This document shows, piece by piece, positions 8,448 through 17,102 of a stretch of 64,000 bases of DNA; positions within the stretch are counted from its first letter, which is position 1; every line of letters begins with the position of its first letter. The stretch comes from Bog-756 sp963769765. Its GTDB lineage: Bacteria > Actinomycetota > Acidimicrobiia > Acidimicrobiales > RAAP-2. The DNA lies in contig CAVYNA010000004.1 in assembly GCA_963769765.1 (NCBI GenBank), positions 496,001 to 560,000 of the forward strand, given 5' to 3'. A model generated the notes under the pieces. The model searched no databases. It was given only the letters and a program-made list of their open reading frames with translations, and had not been told where the DNA came from. Made by a program: the position numbers and the translations under genes.

Positions 8448-9233
8448 ATGGACGCGGATGAGATGTGGGGCGGCATCGACCCGTCCGTGCTGGAGCGGGT
8501 CGTCGTCGTCTCGCCGCACTTCGACGACGCAGCGCTCGGCGCCGCACATCTCCTGGGCTCCCATCCGGGAGGCACGGTCGTCACGGTGCTCGCGGGTTGG
8601 CCTCCCGCCTACCCCGGAGAAGTCACGGAGTGGGACAAGTCGGGCGGCTTCGCCACCGGCGACGACGTCGTCGCCGCCCGCCGCAAGGAGGACCGGGCCG
8701 CGATGGAGGTACTCGGTGCGGCCCCGGTCTGGCTCGACTTCTCCGACCACCAGTACCTGGCGCCCGAGGACCGGCCGACGCCGTCCGACGTGACGCCGGC
8801 CCTGCGCGCGGCGATCGAAGCGGCCGGTGCGACGTCGGTCTTCTTGCCCATGGGCCTCGCCAACCCCGATCACGTCTTGACCCACGACGCAGGGCTGCTC
8901 GTGCGAGAAGCCATGACCGGTACAGAGGACGGACCGCCCTGGTTCTGCTACGAGGAGGGTGGCTACAAGCACCTGCCTGGGCTCCTCGCATGGCGGGTCG
9001 CCAAGCTCTTCCGCAGCGGGCTCTGGCCCACTCCGGCGGTCGTCCCGGTCGACACGGACATGGCGAGGAAGCGCGAGGCGATCTGGAGGTACACCAGCCA
9101 GATCGGGCCGCTCGAGCGCGACCACTTCCTGAGCGAACGCCTCGACGCCAACGTCTGCGAGCAGTACTGGCGGCTCGACGCACCACCGGCCGGCTGGGAG
9201 CGCCTGATGTCGATCGACGACCTCCACCCGTGA
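8448..9233 (+). CDS. PIG-L/LmbE-family N-deacetylase
   Basis: 261-residue zinc-dependent deacetylase of the PIG-L family, which removes N-acetyl groups from GlcNAc-type sugars or mycothiol/bacillithiol precursors. The N-terminal VVVSPHFDDAALG is the metal and base motif (H-x-D-D); PMGLANPDHVLTHDA supplies the downstream His ligands. GAGGAGGGCGG lies directly before ATG 8448, a strong RBS. It is 51 bp downstream of the exporter and 28 bp upstream of the SDR, so it could belong to either unit. The sugar-centred neighbourhood favours an amino-sugar conjugate as substrate; that is inference. Confidence 0.88.
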   Translation: MDADEMWGGIDPSVLERVVVVSPHFDDAALGAAHLLGSHPGGTVVTVLAGWPPAYPGEVTEWDKSGGFATGDDVVAARRKEDRAAMEVLGAAPVWLDFSDHQYLAPEDRPTPSDVTPALRAAIEAAGATSVFLPMGLANPDHVLTHDAGLLVREAMTGTEDGPPWFCYEEGGYKHLPGLLAWRVAKLFRSGLWPTPAVVPVDTDMARKREAIWRYTSQIGPLERDHFLSERLDANVCEQYWRLDAPPAGWERLMSIDDLHP

Positions 9234-9261
9234 ACGCGACCGTCCGAAAGGAGCAGCGACC

Positions 9262-10044
9262 ATGACTCTCGCCCTCGTCACGGGAGCCTCGTCCGGGATC
9301 GGTGCGGCGACCGCCCGCCATCTCGCGGGACAGGGCACCACCGTGGCGCTCGTCGCCCGCAGAAGGGACCGACTCGAAGAGGTGCTCGCCGACTGTCTCG
9401 GAGACGCGCCGGACTCGGCGATCTATCCGGCCGACCTCGGAGATCCACTCGGCGCCGCGGCCCTCAGCGAACGGATCTGGGACGAGCTCGGCCCGGTCGA
9501 CGTGCTCATCAACAACGCCGGCACGCCGATGCGCAAGTCCGTCACGCGGCTCACGCTCGAAGACGTCGACCGGGTGATGACCGTCAACTTCCGTTCGCCC
9601 GTCGCGATGACCCTCGCGCTCCTCCCGCGGATGCTCGAGCGTGGCTCCGGCACCATCGTCAACGTGTCGAGCGTCGGCGGGCGGCTCGGCATCCCGAACG
9701 AGTCCGCCTACTGCGCGTCGAAGTTCGCGCTGGCCGGGTGGAGCGAGTCGCTCGCCTCCGACCTCTACGGGACGGGGATCGCGATCAGGCTGGTCCTTCC
9801 CGGTCCCGTTGACACCGAGGTGTGGGACCAGCCCGGCAACGACCCCGCCCCGTACAAGGGCCCGTTCGTGCCGGCCGAGGACCTCGCGGTCGGCATCGCC
9901 GCGGCCATCGAGAGCGACCGGTTCGAGCACTACATCCCGGACATGAGCGGCGTGGTCGAGATGAAGACGAAGGACTTCGACGCCTTCGTGGCCGGCATGC
10001 ACGCGATGTCGGCGCCGTCGGACGACGCTGGGAGCACCTCGTGA
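9262..10044 (+). CDS. short-chain dehydrogenase/reductase (SDR)
   Basis: 260-residue classical SDR, an NAD(P)-dependent oxidoreductase acting on a hydroxyl/keto group. TGASSGIG (about residues 7-14) binds the nucleotide, NNAG follows near residue 90, a Ser is in VNVSSVGGR, and the catalytic YCASK is near residues 151-155. PGPVDTEVW is the usual post-active-site loop. AAGGAG lies 9 bp before ATG 9262. Its stop overlaps the next gene's GTG by 4 bp. Together with that zinc dehydrogenase it probably oxidises successive alcohols of one substrate. It is similar in layout to the SDR at 28315. Confidence 0.92.
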   Translation: MTLALVTGASSGIGAATARHLAGQGTTVALVARRRDRLEEVLADCLGDAPDSAIYPADLGDPLGAAALSERIWDELGPVDVLINNAGTPMRKSVTRLTLEDVDRVMTVNFRSPVAMTLALLPRMLERGSGTIVNVSSVGGRLGIPNESAYCASKFALAGWSESLASDLYGTGIAIRLVLPGPVDTEVWDQPGNDPAPYKGPFVPAEDLAVGIAAAIESDRFEHYIPDMSGVVEMKTKDFDAFVAGMHAMSAPSDDAGSTS

Positions 10045-11288
10045 AGGCCCTCGTCTTCGGCACGCGCCCCGATCCGGCCGAAGTCCGCCCGGCCCCGACC
10101 GACGAGCTCGAAGCGCGGCTGGCGTCCCTCCCGTTCGGCCTCCACGAGGTGGACGACGCGACGCCGATCCGTCCCGACTGGGTGGTCGCGAAGCCCATCC
10201 TCTCGGGGGTGTGCGGGTCCGATGCCAAGCTGGTCCTCGGCGAGTTCGAGGACGGCGACATCGACAATCCGATGGCCGCGTTCTCCTCCCTCCCCCACGT
10301 ACCCGGTCACGAAGTGGTCGCAGAGGTCGTCGCGCTCGGGCCCGCGGCCGAGGGTCTCGACGTCGGCCAGCGTGTCGTGCTCAACCCGTGGCTCAGCTGC
10401 GCGCCCCGCGGCATCGAGCCGCCGTGCCCTCCCTGTGCCGCAGGGGACGTCAACCGCTGCTGGTCGTTCACCAAGGGCACCATCGGACCCGGGGTCCACA
10501 TCGGGGTGGTCACAGGCGCGCCCGGCGCATGGGCGGAGCTCCTGGCCGCGCACAGCTCGATGCTCCACCCGGTGCCCGAAGGGGTCTCCGACGAGGCGGC
10601 GGTAATGGCCGATCCCTTCTCGGTCGCGTTCCACTCGATCGTGCGCCATCCGCCGCCGCCCGGAGGCCGCGCCGTCGTCTACGGGTCGGGCGCACTCGGC
10701 CTCTCGAGCGTCGCGATCCTCCGTGCCTTCCATCCCGAGGTCGAGGTCGCGGTCGTGGCCAGGTTTCCGGTCCAGATGGAACTGGCGCGTTCCTACGGCG
10801 CGGCCGCAGTCTTCCCTCACGAGCCCCGGCTCGCGCTGGTGGAAGGGCTCGCCGAATGGTCGGGTGGCGTCCTGCACCAGCCGCTCGACGGACTGCCGAT
10901 GACCCATCCGGGTCGGATCGACGTGGTCTACGACACGGTTGCGAAGCCCGAGACCTTTGAGGTGGGTGTACGCGTCCTCGCCGAGGGAGGCCGGCTCGTG
11001 TACACCGGAGTGGCCGTCCCCGGCCGGTGGGAGTGGACCCCCATCTACTTCAAGGAGCTCTCGGTGATCGGGTCGAACGCGTTCGCGATGGAGGAGTTCG
11101 AAGGTGAGCGCCGCCACGCGATCGACCACTACCTCACCCTCGTCGCGGACGGGCGGATCGACCTGGTCTCGATGGTCACCCACCGCTTTCCGCTGGAGGA
11201 CTGGTGGGAGGCGCTCAAGACCATCGCCCGACCCGAGGTGAGCGGAGCCGTCAAGACGACCTTCGCCCCGAACGGTTCCGCCGCCTGA
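10041..11288 (+). CDS. zinc-dependent alcohol/polyol dehydrogenase (MDR family)
   Basis: 415-residue medium-chain dehydrogenase. The catalytic-zinc Cys is in SGVCGSDAK and the paired His-Glu in VPGHEVVAE. A structural-zinc-like cluster has Cys residues in LSCAPRGIEPPCPPC and DVNRC. The Rossmann part shows VVYGSGALGLSSVAIL. The family oxidises alcohols or polyols with NAD(P). Starts at GTG 10041 overlapping the SDR stop (GTGA). The last codons and stop take part in a hairpin shared with the convergent kinase gene. The protein is longer than usual (about 350), with an N-terminal addition of about 45 residues. Confidence 0.9.
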   Translation: MKALVFGTRPDPAEVRPAPTDELEARLASLPFGLHEVDDATPIRPDWVVAKPILSGVCGSDAKLVLGEFEDGDIDNPMAAFSSLPHVPGHEVVAEVVALGPAAEGLDVGQRVVLNPWLSCAPRGIEPPCPPCAAGDVNRCWSFTKGTIGPGVHIGVVTGAPGAWAELLAAHSSMLHPVPEGVSDEAAVMADPFSVAFHSIVRHPPPPGGRAVVYGSGALGLSSVAILRAFHPEVEVAVVARFPVQMELARSYGAAAVFPHEPRLALVEGLAEWSGGVLHQPLDGLPMTHPGRIDVVYDTVAKPETFEVGVRVLAEGGRLVYTGVAVPGRWEWTPIYFKELSVIGSNAFAMEEFEGERRHAIDHYLTLVADGRIDLVSMVTHRFPLEDWWEALKTIARPEVSGAVKTTFAPNGSAA

Positions 11289-11319
11289 CCTGAGCGGCAC
11301 CACCGCTCGGTTCAGGCGG
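11281..11319. terminator. bidirectional hairpin between convergent genes
   Basis: CCGCCTGA (11281-11288) pairs perfectly with TCAGGCGG (11312-11319), and an inner GAGCGG (11292-11297) pairs with CCGCTC (11303-11308) around a 5-base loop. The long stem includes the dehydrogenase stop codon and ends next to the kinase stop, so it could end transcription from both sides. No U-run is evident, as is common in high-GC actinobacteria. Confidence 0.6.
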
Positions 11320-11320
11320 C

Positions 11321-12736
11321 TCAGTTCGGCCGACTCAACTCCTCGAACCGGGTGAACCGGCGGGCAGCGGCCGCTGCCCAGCGGGCATCGGGCTCGAACC
11401 TCCGTCCCGTCCGGGCCCAGCCGCTCGCGTTGTCGAGCGAGGGCTCGAGCCCGGCCACCATCCGCGCGACGTAGGCCGCGCCGAGGGCCGCACCTTCGGG
11501 TACGGCGACCGTGTCCACCGGAAGGCCCGCGGCGTCGGCGACGGCCTGCATCCACGCGTCCGATCGTGAGCCACCTCCGGCGGCGATGATCCGACGGGCC
11601 GGACAGCCCGCCCGCTCGAGGATGCGGCGGATCACGAATCCGCTCGCCTCGCGCGCGCCTCGCAGGACCGCGTCAGGACCCTGGGCGATGTCGAGTCCGT
11701 GCACGCTCGCCTTGAGGCGCGGGTCGTGGAAGGGGGTGCGCTCACCACGGAGGTAGGGCAACCAGACCGGCACCCGCTCGGGATCCCCGTCGGGCGGGAC
11801 GCCCGCGGCTCCGTCCGACCGGCGACCCGGCGCCCGCACGATGCCGTGCACCCAGTCGGCGAAGAGGGCCCCGGCGTTGCTCGCGCCGCCGACCATCACC
11901 TGGCCGGCCTCCGTGCTCGGGAACGTGGTGAGGCCGGGAACTTCGATCCACTCCTCGGTGACCACCCACATCACGAGGGTCGCACCGAAGATCGCGAGCA
12001 CGTCTCCGGGGGTGTCGGCCCCGGCCACGATCTGCTCGCAGAACGCGTCGATCGAGCCGCCCCCGACGGCCGTGGTCGTACCGGGCACGGTGCCCACCGC
12101 CTGGCCCATGTGCCCGACGCGTGCGACCTTCGCCTCGGTGAGCCCCAGATCCGCGAGCGCACCGGTGTTCCATCGACCCGCCACGAACAGCTCGCCGAAC
12201 GACGTCGCCGTCGCGGTGTCGACGGCTGGGATGCCGGCGAGGGCATTGGTCGCGACCGCCTGGCACGGCCAGTAGCCGGCGGCACCCGGCAGCTCTGCGA
12301 CGGCCCATGCCAGCATGCGCCGTCCCTCGTCGCGCTCTCCACCGTTGTCCTCGGGGCGCGCGATGCGGTCATCGTGGCCGGCGCGCGCGTCGCCGTAGAG
12401 CAGACCGGGCAGCTTCGGGACGCCCCTCCGGTCGACCGCCGTGATCGAGGGGACCATCGACGAGACGACCACCCCGGCCGCGGGTCCGTCGAGCGCCGCG
12501 GCGACCTTTGCGAATGCCCGTCTCGGTCCGCGTCGCCACGAGCCGTTGGCGTCGTGCTCGAGCAGGTCGGCGGTCGGCGTCCCGACCGGGTGGGGGACGC
12601 GGGTCCGCGCCACGACGGTACCCTTCTCGTCGACGGCGACCGCCTTGACCGACGTCGTGCCCACGTCGACTCCGATGGTGCACCCGGCACCGTCGGGTCG
12701 GTTCACCGTCCTGTCACCATGGTCATAGGCCGCCAT
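11321..12736 (-). CDS. FGGY-family carbohydrate kinase (xylulokinase-like)
   Basis: 471-residue sugar kinase that phosphorylates a pentulose or related polyol with ATP. The N-terminal phosphate motif is IGVDVGTTSVKAVAVD (about residues 21-36). A glycine-rich GGGSIDAFCEQI and the C-terminal signature AAGGGSRSDAWMQAVAD with EGAALGAAY are typical of FGGY_C. ATG 12736 is followed by GTG options about 10 codons later, just before the first conserved strand, so the N-terminus may be slightly shorter. Divergent from the 2-hydroxyacid dehydrogenase (74 bp), and convergent with the zinc dehydrogenase. The substrate sugar is not determinable. Confidence 0.9.
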   Translation of the reverse strand: MAAYDHGDRTVNRPDGAGCTIGVDVGTTSVKAVAVDEKGTVVARTRVPHPVGTPTADLLEHDANGSWRRGPRRAFAKVAAALDGPAAGVVVSSMVPSITAVDRRGVPKLPGLLYGDARAGHDDRIARPEDNGGERDEGRRMLAWAVAELPGAAGYWPCQAVATNALAGIPAVDTATATSFGELFVAGRWNTGALADLGLTEAKVARVGHMGQAVGTVPGTTTAVGGGSIDAFCEQIVAGADTPGDVLAIFGATLVMWVVTEEWIEVPGLTTFPSTEAGQVMVGGASNAGALFADWVHGIVRAPGRRSDGAAGVPPDGDPERVPVWLPYLRGERTPFHDPRLKASVHGLDIAQGPDAVLRGAREASGFVIRRILERAGCPARRIIAAGGGSRSDAWMQAVADAAGLPVDTVAVPEGAALGAAYVARMVAGLEPSLDNASGWARTGRRFEPDARWAAAAARRFTRFEELSRPN

Positions 12737-12810
12737 TATGGACGCGAACCGCCCGACGGGCAGCTGCTACCCTCCGGGTCCGTCGGAACCCGATCGAGGA
12801 GTGGGCGAGC

Positions 12811-13797
12811 ATGCCGAAGGATCCACCGAAGGCGCTGGTGACCGCAGCCGTGCGCGGACCGGGGCTCGACCTCCTCGGCCAGCTCGCCGACGTCACCCTC
12901 GACTCGTGGCTCGAGCAGCCGACGCTTCGCATCTACAACGCGGACCAACTCGCCGAGGCGATGGCGTCGATCGGCGCGACGATCGCGGTCGTCGAGAGCG
13001 ACCGGTGTGCGGGCCCGCTCTTCGAGCTCGACCTGCTCGCGATCTGCAGCTGCCGGGGCGACCCCACCAACGTGGACGTGGCGGCGGCGACCGCGGCGGG
13101 CGTGCCCGTGCTGCGTGCGCCGGGGCGCAACGCCGATGCAGTCGCCGAGCTCACCGTGGCCCTCCTCATGGCGGCGACCCGGGGGGTGGTCGCGGCCGAC
13201 GCGGATGTCCGCCGTGGCGAGATCTACAAGGACGGCACCATCCCCTACCAGCGCTTCCGGGCCTGGGAGGTCGCGGGGCGAGTCGCGGGCCTCGTCGGTC
13301 TCGGTGCGGTCGGGCGTGCGACGCGCTGGCGGCTCCGCGGGCTCGGGATGGAAGTGATCGCCTATGACCCCTACGCGGACGGGCCGACCGTCTCGCTCGA
13401 CGAGCTGCTCGAGCGGTCCGACGTCGTCTCCCTCCACGCACCCGTCACTCCCGAGACGACCGGCATGATCGGCGAGGCGCAGTTCGACGCGATGCGTGAC
13501 GGCGTGGTCTTCCTCAACTCGGCGCGGGCTGCGTTGCACGATACCGACGCACTCGTCGCGGCGCTCGAGTCGGGGAAGGTCACCGCGGCGGGACTCGACC
13601 ACTTCGAGGGGGAGCATCTCGCCACCGACCACCCGCTGACCCGTCTCGACTCGGTGGTGCTGACCCCGCACATCGGTGGTGCCACCTACGACACCGAGAC
13701 GAACCACACCTCGATCATCGCGGAGGACCTGTGCCGGCTGCTGGCCGGTGCCCGCCCGCGCTTCATTGTGAACCCCGAAGTCCTGGGCGGCCGGTGA
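12811..13797 (+). CDS. D-isomer-specific 2-hydroxyacid dehydrogenase (SerA/GhrB-like)
   Basis: 328 residues; NAD(P)-dependent reduction or oxidation of a D-2-hydroxy acid. The cofactor motif is GLVGLGAVGRATRWRLRGLG, followed by VIAYDPY. The active-site Arg is in LNSARAAL, the Glu in GLDHFEGEHL and the His in LTPHIGGAT. The N-terminal half (VTAAVRGPGLDLL) is the substrate domain. GAGGAG lies 10 bp before ATG 12811. The stop overlaps the DUF35 gene by 4 bp (GTGA), which ties it to an acyl-CoA unit; in such context it may act on an aldolase product. The true substrate is unknown. Confidence 0.88.
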   Translation: MPKDPPKALVTAAVRGPGLDLLGQLADVTLDSWLEQPTLRIYNADQLAEAMASIGATIAVVESDRCAGPLFELDLLAICSCRGDPTNVDVAAATAAGVPVLRAPGRNADAVAELTVALLMAATRGVVAADADVRRGEIYKDGTIPYQRFRAWEVAGRVAGLVGLGAVGRATRWRLRGLGMEVIAYDPYADGPTVSLDELLERSDVVSLHAPVTPETTGMIGEAQFDAMRDGVVFLNSARAALHDTDALVAALESGKVTAAGLDHFEGEHLATDHPLTRLDSVVLTPHIGGATYDTETNHTSIIAEDLCRLLAGARPRFIVNPEVLGGR

Positions 13798-14225
13798 CGA
13801 CCGCGCGCGGTCCCGCGTTCCGCGTCCTGCCGCGCACCGACACGGAGGACGCCTTCTTCTGGACGAGCGGCGCCGACGGCCGGCTCCGCTTCCTCCGGTG
13901 CCAGGACTGTCGTGAGTTCGTCCACCCGCCCGCTCCGTGCTGCCCGACCTGCCTCGGGTCGGACCTCGCGCCCGAGGTCGTGAGTGGCCGCGGCACTGTC
14001 GCCTCGTACACGTGCAACGTCCAACAGTGGATCCCCGGGAGCGATCCGTACCTCATCGGGCTCGTCGCGATCGAGGAGGACGAGCGCATCCGACTCACCA
14101 CCAACCTGGTCGACGTCGAGGCCGACGACGTCTCGATCGGCATGCCCGTCGAGGTCGCCTTCGAGCAGCACGAGGACGTCTACCTTCCGCTCTTCCGTCC
14201 GGCCGGGAAGGCGGGAACCGCATGA
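13794..14225 (+). CDS. DUF35 zinc-ribbon/OB-fold acyl-CoA-associated protein
   Basis: 143 residues. An N-terminal rubredoxin-like zinc ribbon has LRCQDC and APCCPTC (four ligands, about residues 38-59); a C-terminal OB fold follows (GTVASYTCNV ... IGMPVEV). Known homologues such as ChsH2 and actinobacterial steroid proteins pair with thiolase-like enzymes to form hydratases or retro-aldolases on acyl-CoA side chains. Here it starts inside the stop of the upstream dehydrogenase (GTGA) and its stop overlaps the thiolase-like gene (ATGA), so a complex with that protein is very likely. Confidence 0.92.
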   Translation: MTTARGPAFRVLPRTDTEDAFFWTSGADGRLRFLRCQDCREFVHPPAPCCPTCLGSDLAPEVVSGRGTVASYTCNVQQWIPGSDPYLIGLVAIEEDERIRLTTNLVDVEADDVSIGMPVEVAFEQHEDVYLPLFRPAGKAGTA

Positions 14226-15451
14226 GGCCGGCCGGACCCCCGATCGAGCGACAGGCGGTCATCTCGGGGATCGGCCAGTCCGCCGTCGGCCGCCGGCTCG
14301 GACGGAGCGAGCTCGACCTCACGATCGAGGCCTGCCTCGCCGCAGTCGGAGACGCCGGTCTCACCCGCGACGACATCGACGGGCTGGCCACCTACCCGGG
14401 AATGGGCGTGGGCACCGGGGGATTCGCAGGCCCGACGACCCCCGAGGTCCAAGACGCGCTGCGCCTTCGACTCGAGTGGCACGACGGCGGGGGCGAGGGC
14501 CCTGGTCAGATGCGTGCGCTGATCGCCGCGTGCCTCGCGGTGGCGGGCGGCCTCGCCCGCCACGTGCTCGTCTACCGCACGGTCACCGAGTCGACCGCCC
14601 AGGGAACCGGCGGCCGCCAGGGTATCGGGGGAGGTGGTGCCGGCTCGGGCCGCGCCCCCCGCTTCTCGGGCTTCCTCCAGTGGACGATCCCGTTCGGCGC
14701 GGTCTCCGCCGCCAACTGGCTCGCGTTCGTCGCCCAGCGCAGGATGTTCGAGTTCGGGCTCACGCGTGCCCAGCTCGGCCAGATCGCGCTCAACGGCCGC
14801 GCCAACGCGGCCCTCAATCCGTCGGCCGTCTACCGCGAGCCGATGACGATGGACGACTACCTCGCCGCCCGGATGATCTCGACGCCGCTGTGCCTCTTCG
14901 ACTGCGACGCCCCGAGCGACGGTTCGACCGCGTTCGTGGTCTCCCACCGCGATTTCGCGCCCGACACGCCGCACGGCGCCTGCCACGTCAACGCTGTCGG
15001 CACCGCGCTCCGGGGGCGGCCGAGCTGGGACCAGTTCGACGACCTGACCACCATGGCAGCCCGCGACGCAGCCGCTTCGATGTGGGAGCGCACCGAGCTG
15101 ACTCCGGCCGACGTCGACGTCGCCGAGCTCTACGACGGGTTCTCGATCCTCGCGATGGTCTGGCTCGAGGCACTCGGGTTCTGCCCTCGGGGCGAGAGCG
15201 GACCCTTCGTCGAGGGCGGAGGTGCGATCTCGCGGACGGGCGTGCTGCCGCTCAACACGGCCGGCGGTCAGCTCTCTGGAGGACGGCTCCACGGCTTCGG
15301 CCTGATCCACGAGGCGTGCGTCCAGCTGCGCGGCGAAGGTGGCGAGCGCCAGGTGCACCGGCGAGGTGGTGCATTGCCGGAAGTCGCGGCGGTGAGCAAC
15401 GGCGGCGGGCCGATCGCCGGAACCATCTTGCTGACGAGGGGCCTGGGCTGA
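14222..15451 (+). CDS. thiolase-like lipid-transfer protein without nucleophilic Cys (probable DUF35-dependent aldolase)
   Basis: 409-residue thiolase-superfamily protein of the SCP-x/Ltp class. The position of the acylated Cys in true thiolases is occupied by a Gly-rich GGGEGPGQMRALI, so the standard thiolytic mechanism is unlikely. The C-terminal region keeps NTAGGQLSGGRLHGFG and EACVQLRGEGGERQV, features of Ltp2-like proteins that work with a DUF35 partner in retro-aldol cleavage. ATG 14222 overlaps the DUF35 stop (ATGA). Ends 7 bp from the convergent GMC gene. Likely role: C-C cleavage of a 3-hydroxyacyl-CoA side chain giving a ketone or aldehyde plus acetyl- or propionyl-CoA. Confidence 0.88.
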   Translation: MRPAGPPIERQAVISGIGQSAVGRRLGRSELDLTIEACLAAVGDAGLTRDDIDGLATYPGMGVGTGGFAGPTTPEVQDALRLRLEWHDGGGEGPGQMRALIAACLAVAGGLARHVLVYRTVTESTAQGTGGRQGIGGGGAGSGRAPRFSGFLQWTIPFGAVSAANWLAFVAQRRMFEFGLTRAQLGQIALNGRANAALNPSAVYREPMTMDDYLAARMISTPLCLFDCDAPSDGSTAFVVSHRDFAPDTPHGACHVNAVGTALRGRPSWDQFDDLTTMAARDAAASMWERTELTPADVDVAELYDGFSILAMVWLEALGFCPRGESGPFVEGGGAISRTGVLPLNTAGGQLSGGRLHGFGLIHEACVQLRGEGGERQVHRRGGALPEVAAVSNGGGPIAGTILLTRGLG

Positions 15452-15458
15452 CGCTCCA

Positions 15459-17102
15459 TCAGAGCAGGTGGCGGGCCGTTCGCGCGGCGAGTGCTGCGAG
15501 GGTGAGGGTCGGTCCGTAACCCGACGAGGTCACGAAGACCGACGAGTCGGCGACCACGACGTTGTCGAGTTGGTGGACCCGGGCGAACGGGTCGACGACC
15601 GACGTCGCGGGGTCGGCACCCATCCGAACCGTTCCCATGACGTGGCGGCTCTCGGGCACAGATCTCGGCGTGAACCCTGCCGTACCCGTGCCGGGCGACG
15701 TCGCCACCATCGTCCACGTGGCGCCCATCTCGTCGAGGATCGCGGTGAGCCGAGGACCGAAATGGTCGGAGGAGACGAGCTCGTGGCGACCCGGTCGGTA
15801 CGTGATCCGCGCGACGGGAACACCCCGCACGTCGCGGATGGTCGGATCGAGGTCGACCCTGTTGGTCGCGTAGGGCAGGTCCTCGCCCTGCGCGGTGAAG
15901 GCCCAGAGGTTGCGCCGCATCGGCGAGTCGCCCATCAGCCGTGGATGCTTCTTGCCCCACGGAAGGTGCTTGGCCTCCATGATCGGTAGGGCAGGTCCCG
16001 AGTGCTCGACCATGCCGCCCCGCAGCCAGGGCAGGCCGGCTTCCTTGGCGGCAGCGCGTGTCGCGTCGTCCCCCACGATCATGTCGTCGTGCACGTGGGT
16101 CACCGCGCGGCCGCGCTCTGCGTAGGTCCGGTAGGGGAAGATGCCGACCCCAATGGTCTGGAAGTGGACCATGAGGTGCCGGCCGATCAGCGGGTGTTCG
16201 ATCTCCGAGAGCAGGAGTAGTCGCGGCGTCTCGATGGCGCCGGCCGCGAGCACGACGTGACGGGCGCCGATCGTCCGTCGGCCGCCGTCCGGGCCGACGA
16301 CCTCCACCCCCGTCGCCCGCCGGCCGTCGGTGAGGATGCGCGAGACGAACGTCTCGGCCAACAGCTCCGCACGCCCCGAGGTGAGCGCGCGCCGTAGCAT
16401 CGCGACCGGGTCGCCCTTCGCGTGGATCGGACAGCCGAAGAATGCGCAGAACCCGCAGTTGTTGCAAGCGGGTCGGCCGTCGTAGGGGACGCTGTTGGCC
16501 GCGGTCGGTGCCGGGTACGGGTGGTACCCGAGGCGCTCGGCCGCCTCGGTCGACCGCAGTGCTCCGTACATCGGGGCGCCCGAGGGCATCGGGAAGGGCC
16601 CCGACCTCGGACCGGCGAACGGGTTCGACCCTTCGGTGCCCGCGACCCCGATGAGCCGCTCGACCTCTGCGTAGAAGGGTTCGAGCTCGTCGTAGTCGAA
16701 CGGCCAGTCGGCAACGGCCGCATCAGGCTGCGGTCCGAGCTCCGAATGGAGGCGGAAGTCACCGGGCATGAACCGGGGGACCTTGCCGTCCGCGTGCGTG
16801 CCACCGCCTCCGACTGTGGAGGGGATGGAGTTGACTTCGCCGACGTGGAGGTGGTCGCCGTCGTCCTCGCCTGTCCGGAAGGTCCGTGGCTCGATCAGCG
16901 GGTCGGGTCCGAGGAAGTGACGGCTGAGGAATTTGATCTCGTCGTTCGAGTAGTCCGAGGCGAGCACCGACGGGTCGGCGGGATCGAGCAGGTGGTTGCG
17001 ACCCTTCTCGACGATCGTCACGGTCCAGCCTGCCGCGGTGAGCACGTCGGCCACCGTGGAGCCGCCGGGACCGGAACCGACGATGACTGCGTCGACCGTC
17101 AC
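15459..17102 (-). CDS. GMC-family FAD oxidoreductase, large catalytic subunit (gluconate 2-dehydrogenase-like)
   Basis: 547 residues. The FAD dinucleotide fold is VIVGSGPGGSTVADVL (about residues 6-21) with VEKGR; the C-terminal flavin motif is SSGYGPTLTLAALAARTA. A cysteine cluster CNNCGFCAFFGCP near the middle is typical of GMC dehydrogenases that work with a subunit-3 partner and pass electrons onward rather than to oxygen. Such enzymes oxidise sugar, aldonate or sterol-like alcohols. GTG 17102 overlaps the stop of the small-subunit gene (GTGA) when that gene is read in its shifted frame. No cytochrome c subunit is adjacent. Confidence 0.9.
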   Translation of the reverse strand: MTVDAVIVGSGPGGSTVADVLTAAGWTVTIVEKGRNHLLDPADPSVLASDYSNDEIKFLSRHFLGPDPLIEPRTFRTGEDDGDHLHVGEVNSIPSTVGGGGTHADGKVPRFMPGDFRLHSELGPQPDAAVADWPFDYDELEPFYAEVERLIGVAGTEGSNPFAGPRSGPFPMPSGAPMYGALRSTEAAERLGYHPYPAPTAANSVPYDGRPACNNCGFCAFFGCPIHAKGDPVAMLRRALTSGRAELLAETFVSRILTDGRRATGVEVVGPDGGRRTIGARHVVLAAGAIETPRLLLLSEIEHPLIGRHLMVHFQTIGVGIFPYRTYAERGRAVTHVHDDMIVGDDATRAAAKEAGLPWLRGGMVEHSGPALPIMEAKHLPWGKKHPRLMGDSPMRRNLWAFTAQGEDLPYATNRVDLDPTIRDVRGVPVARITYRPGRHELVSSDHFGPRLTAILDEMGATWTMVATSPGTGTAGFTPRSVPESRHVMGTVRMGADPATSVVDPFARVHQLDNVVVADSSVFVTSSGYGPTLTLAALAARTARHLL

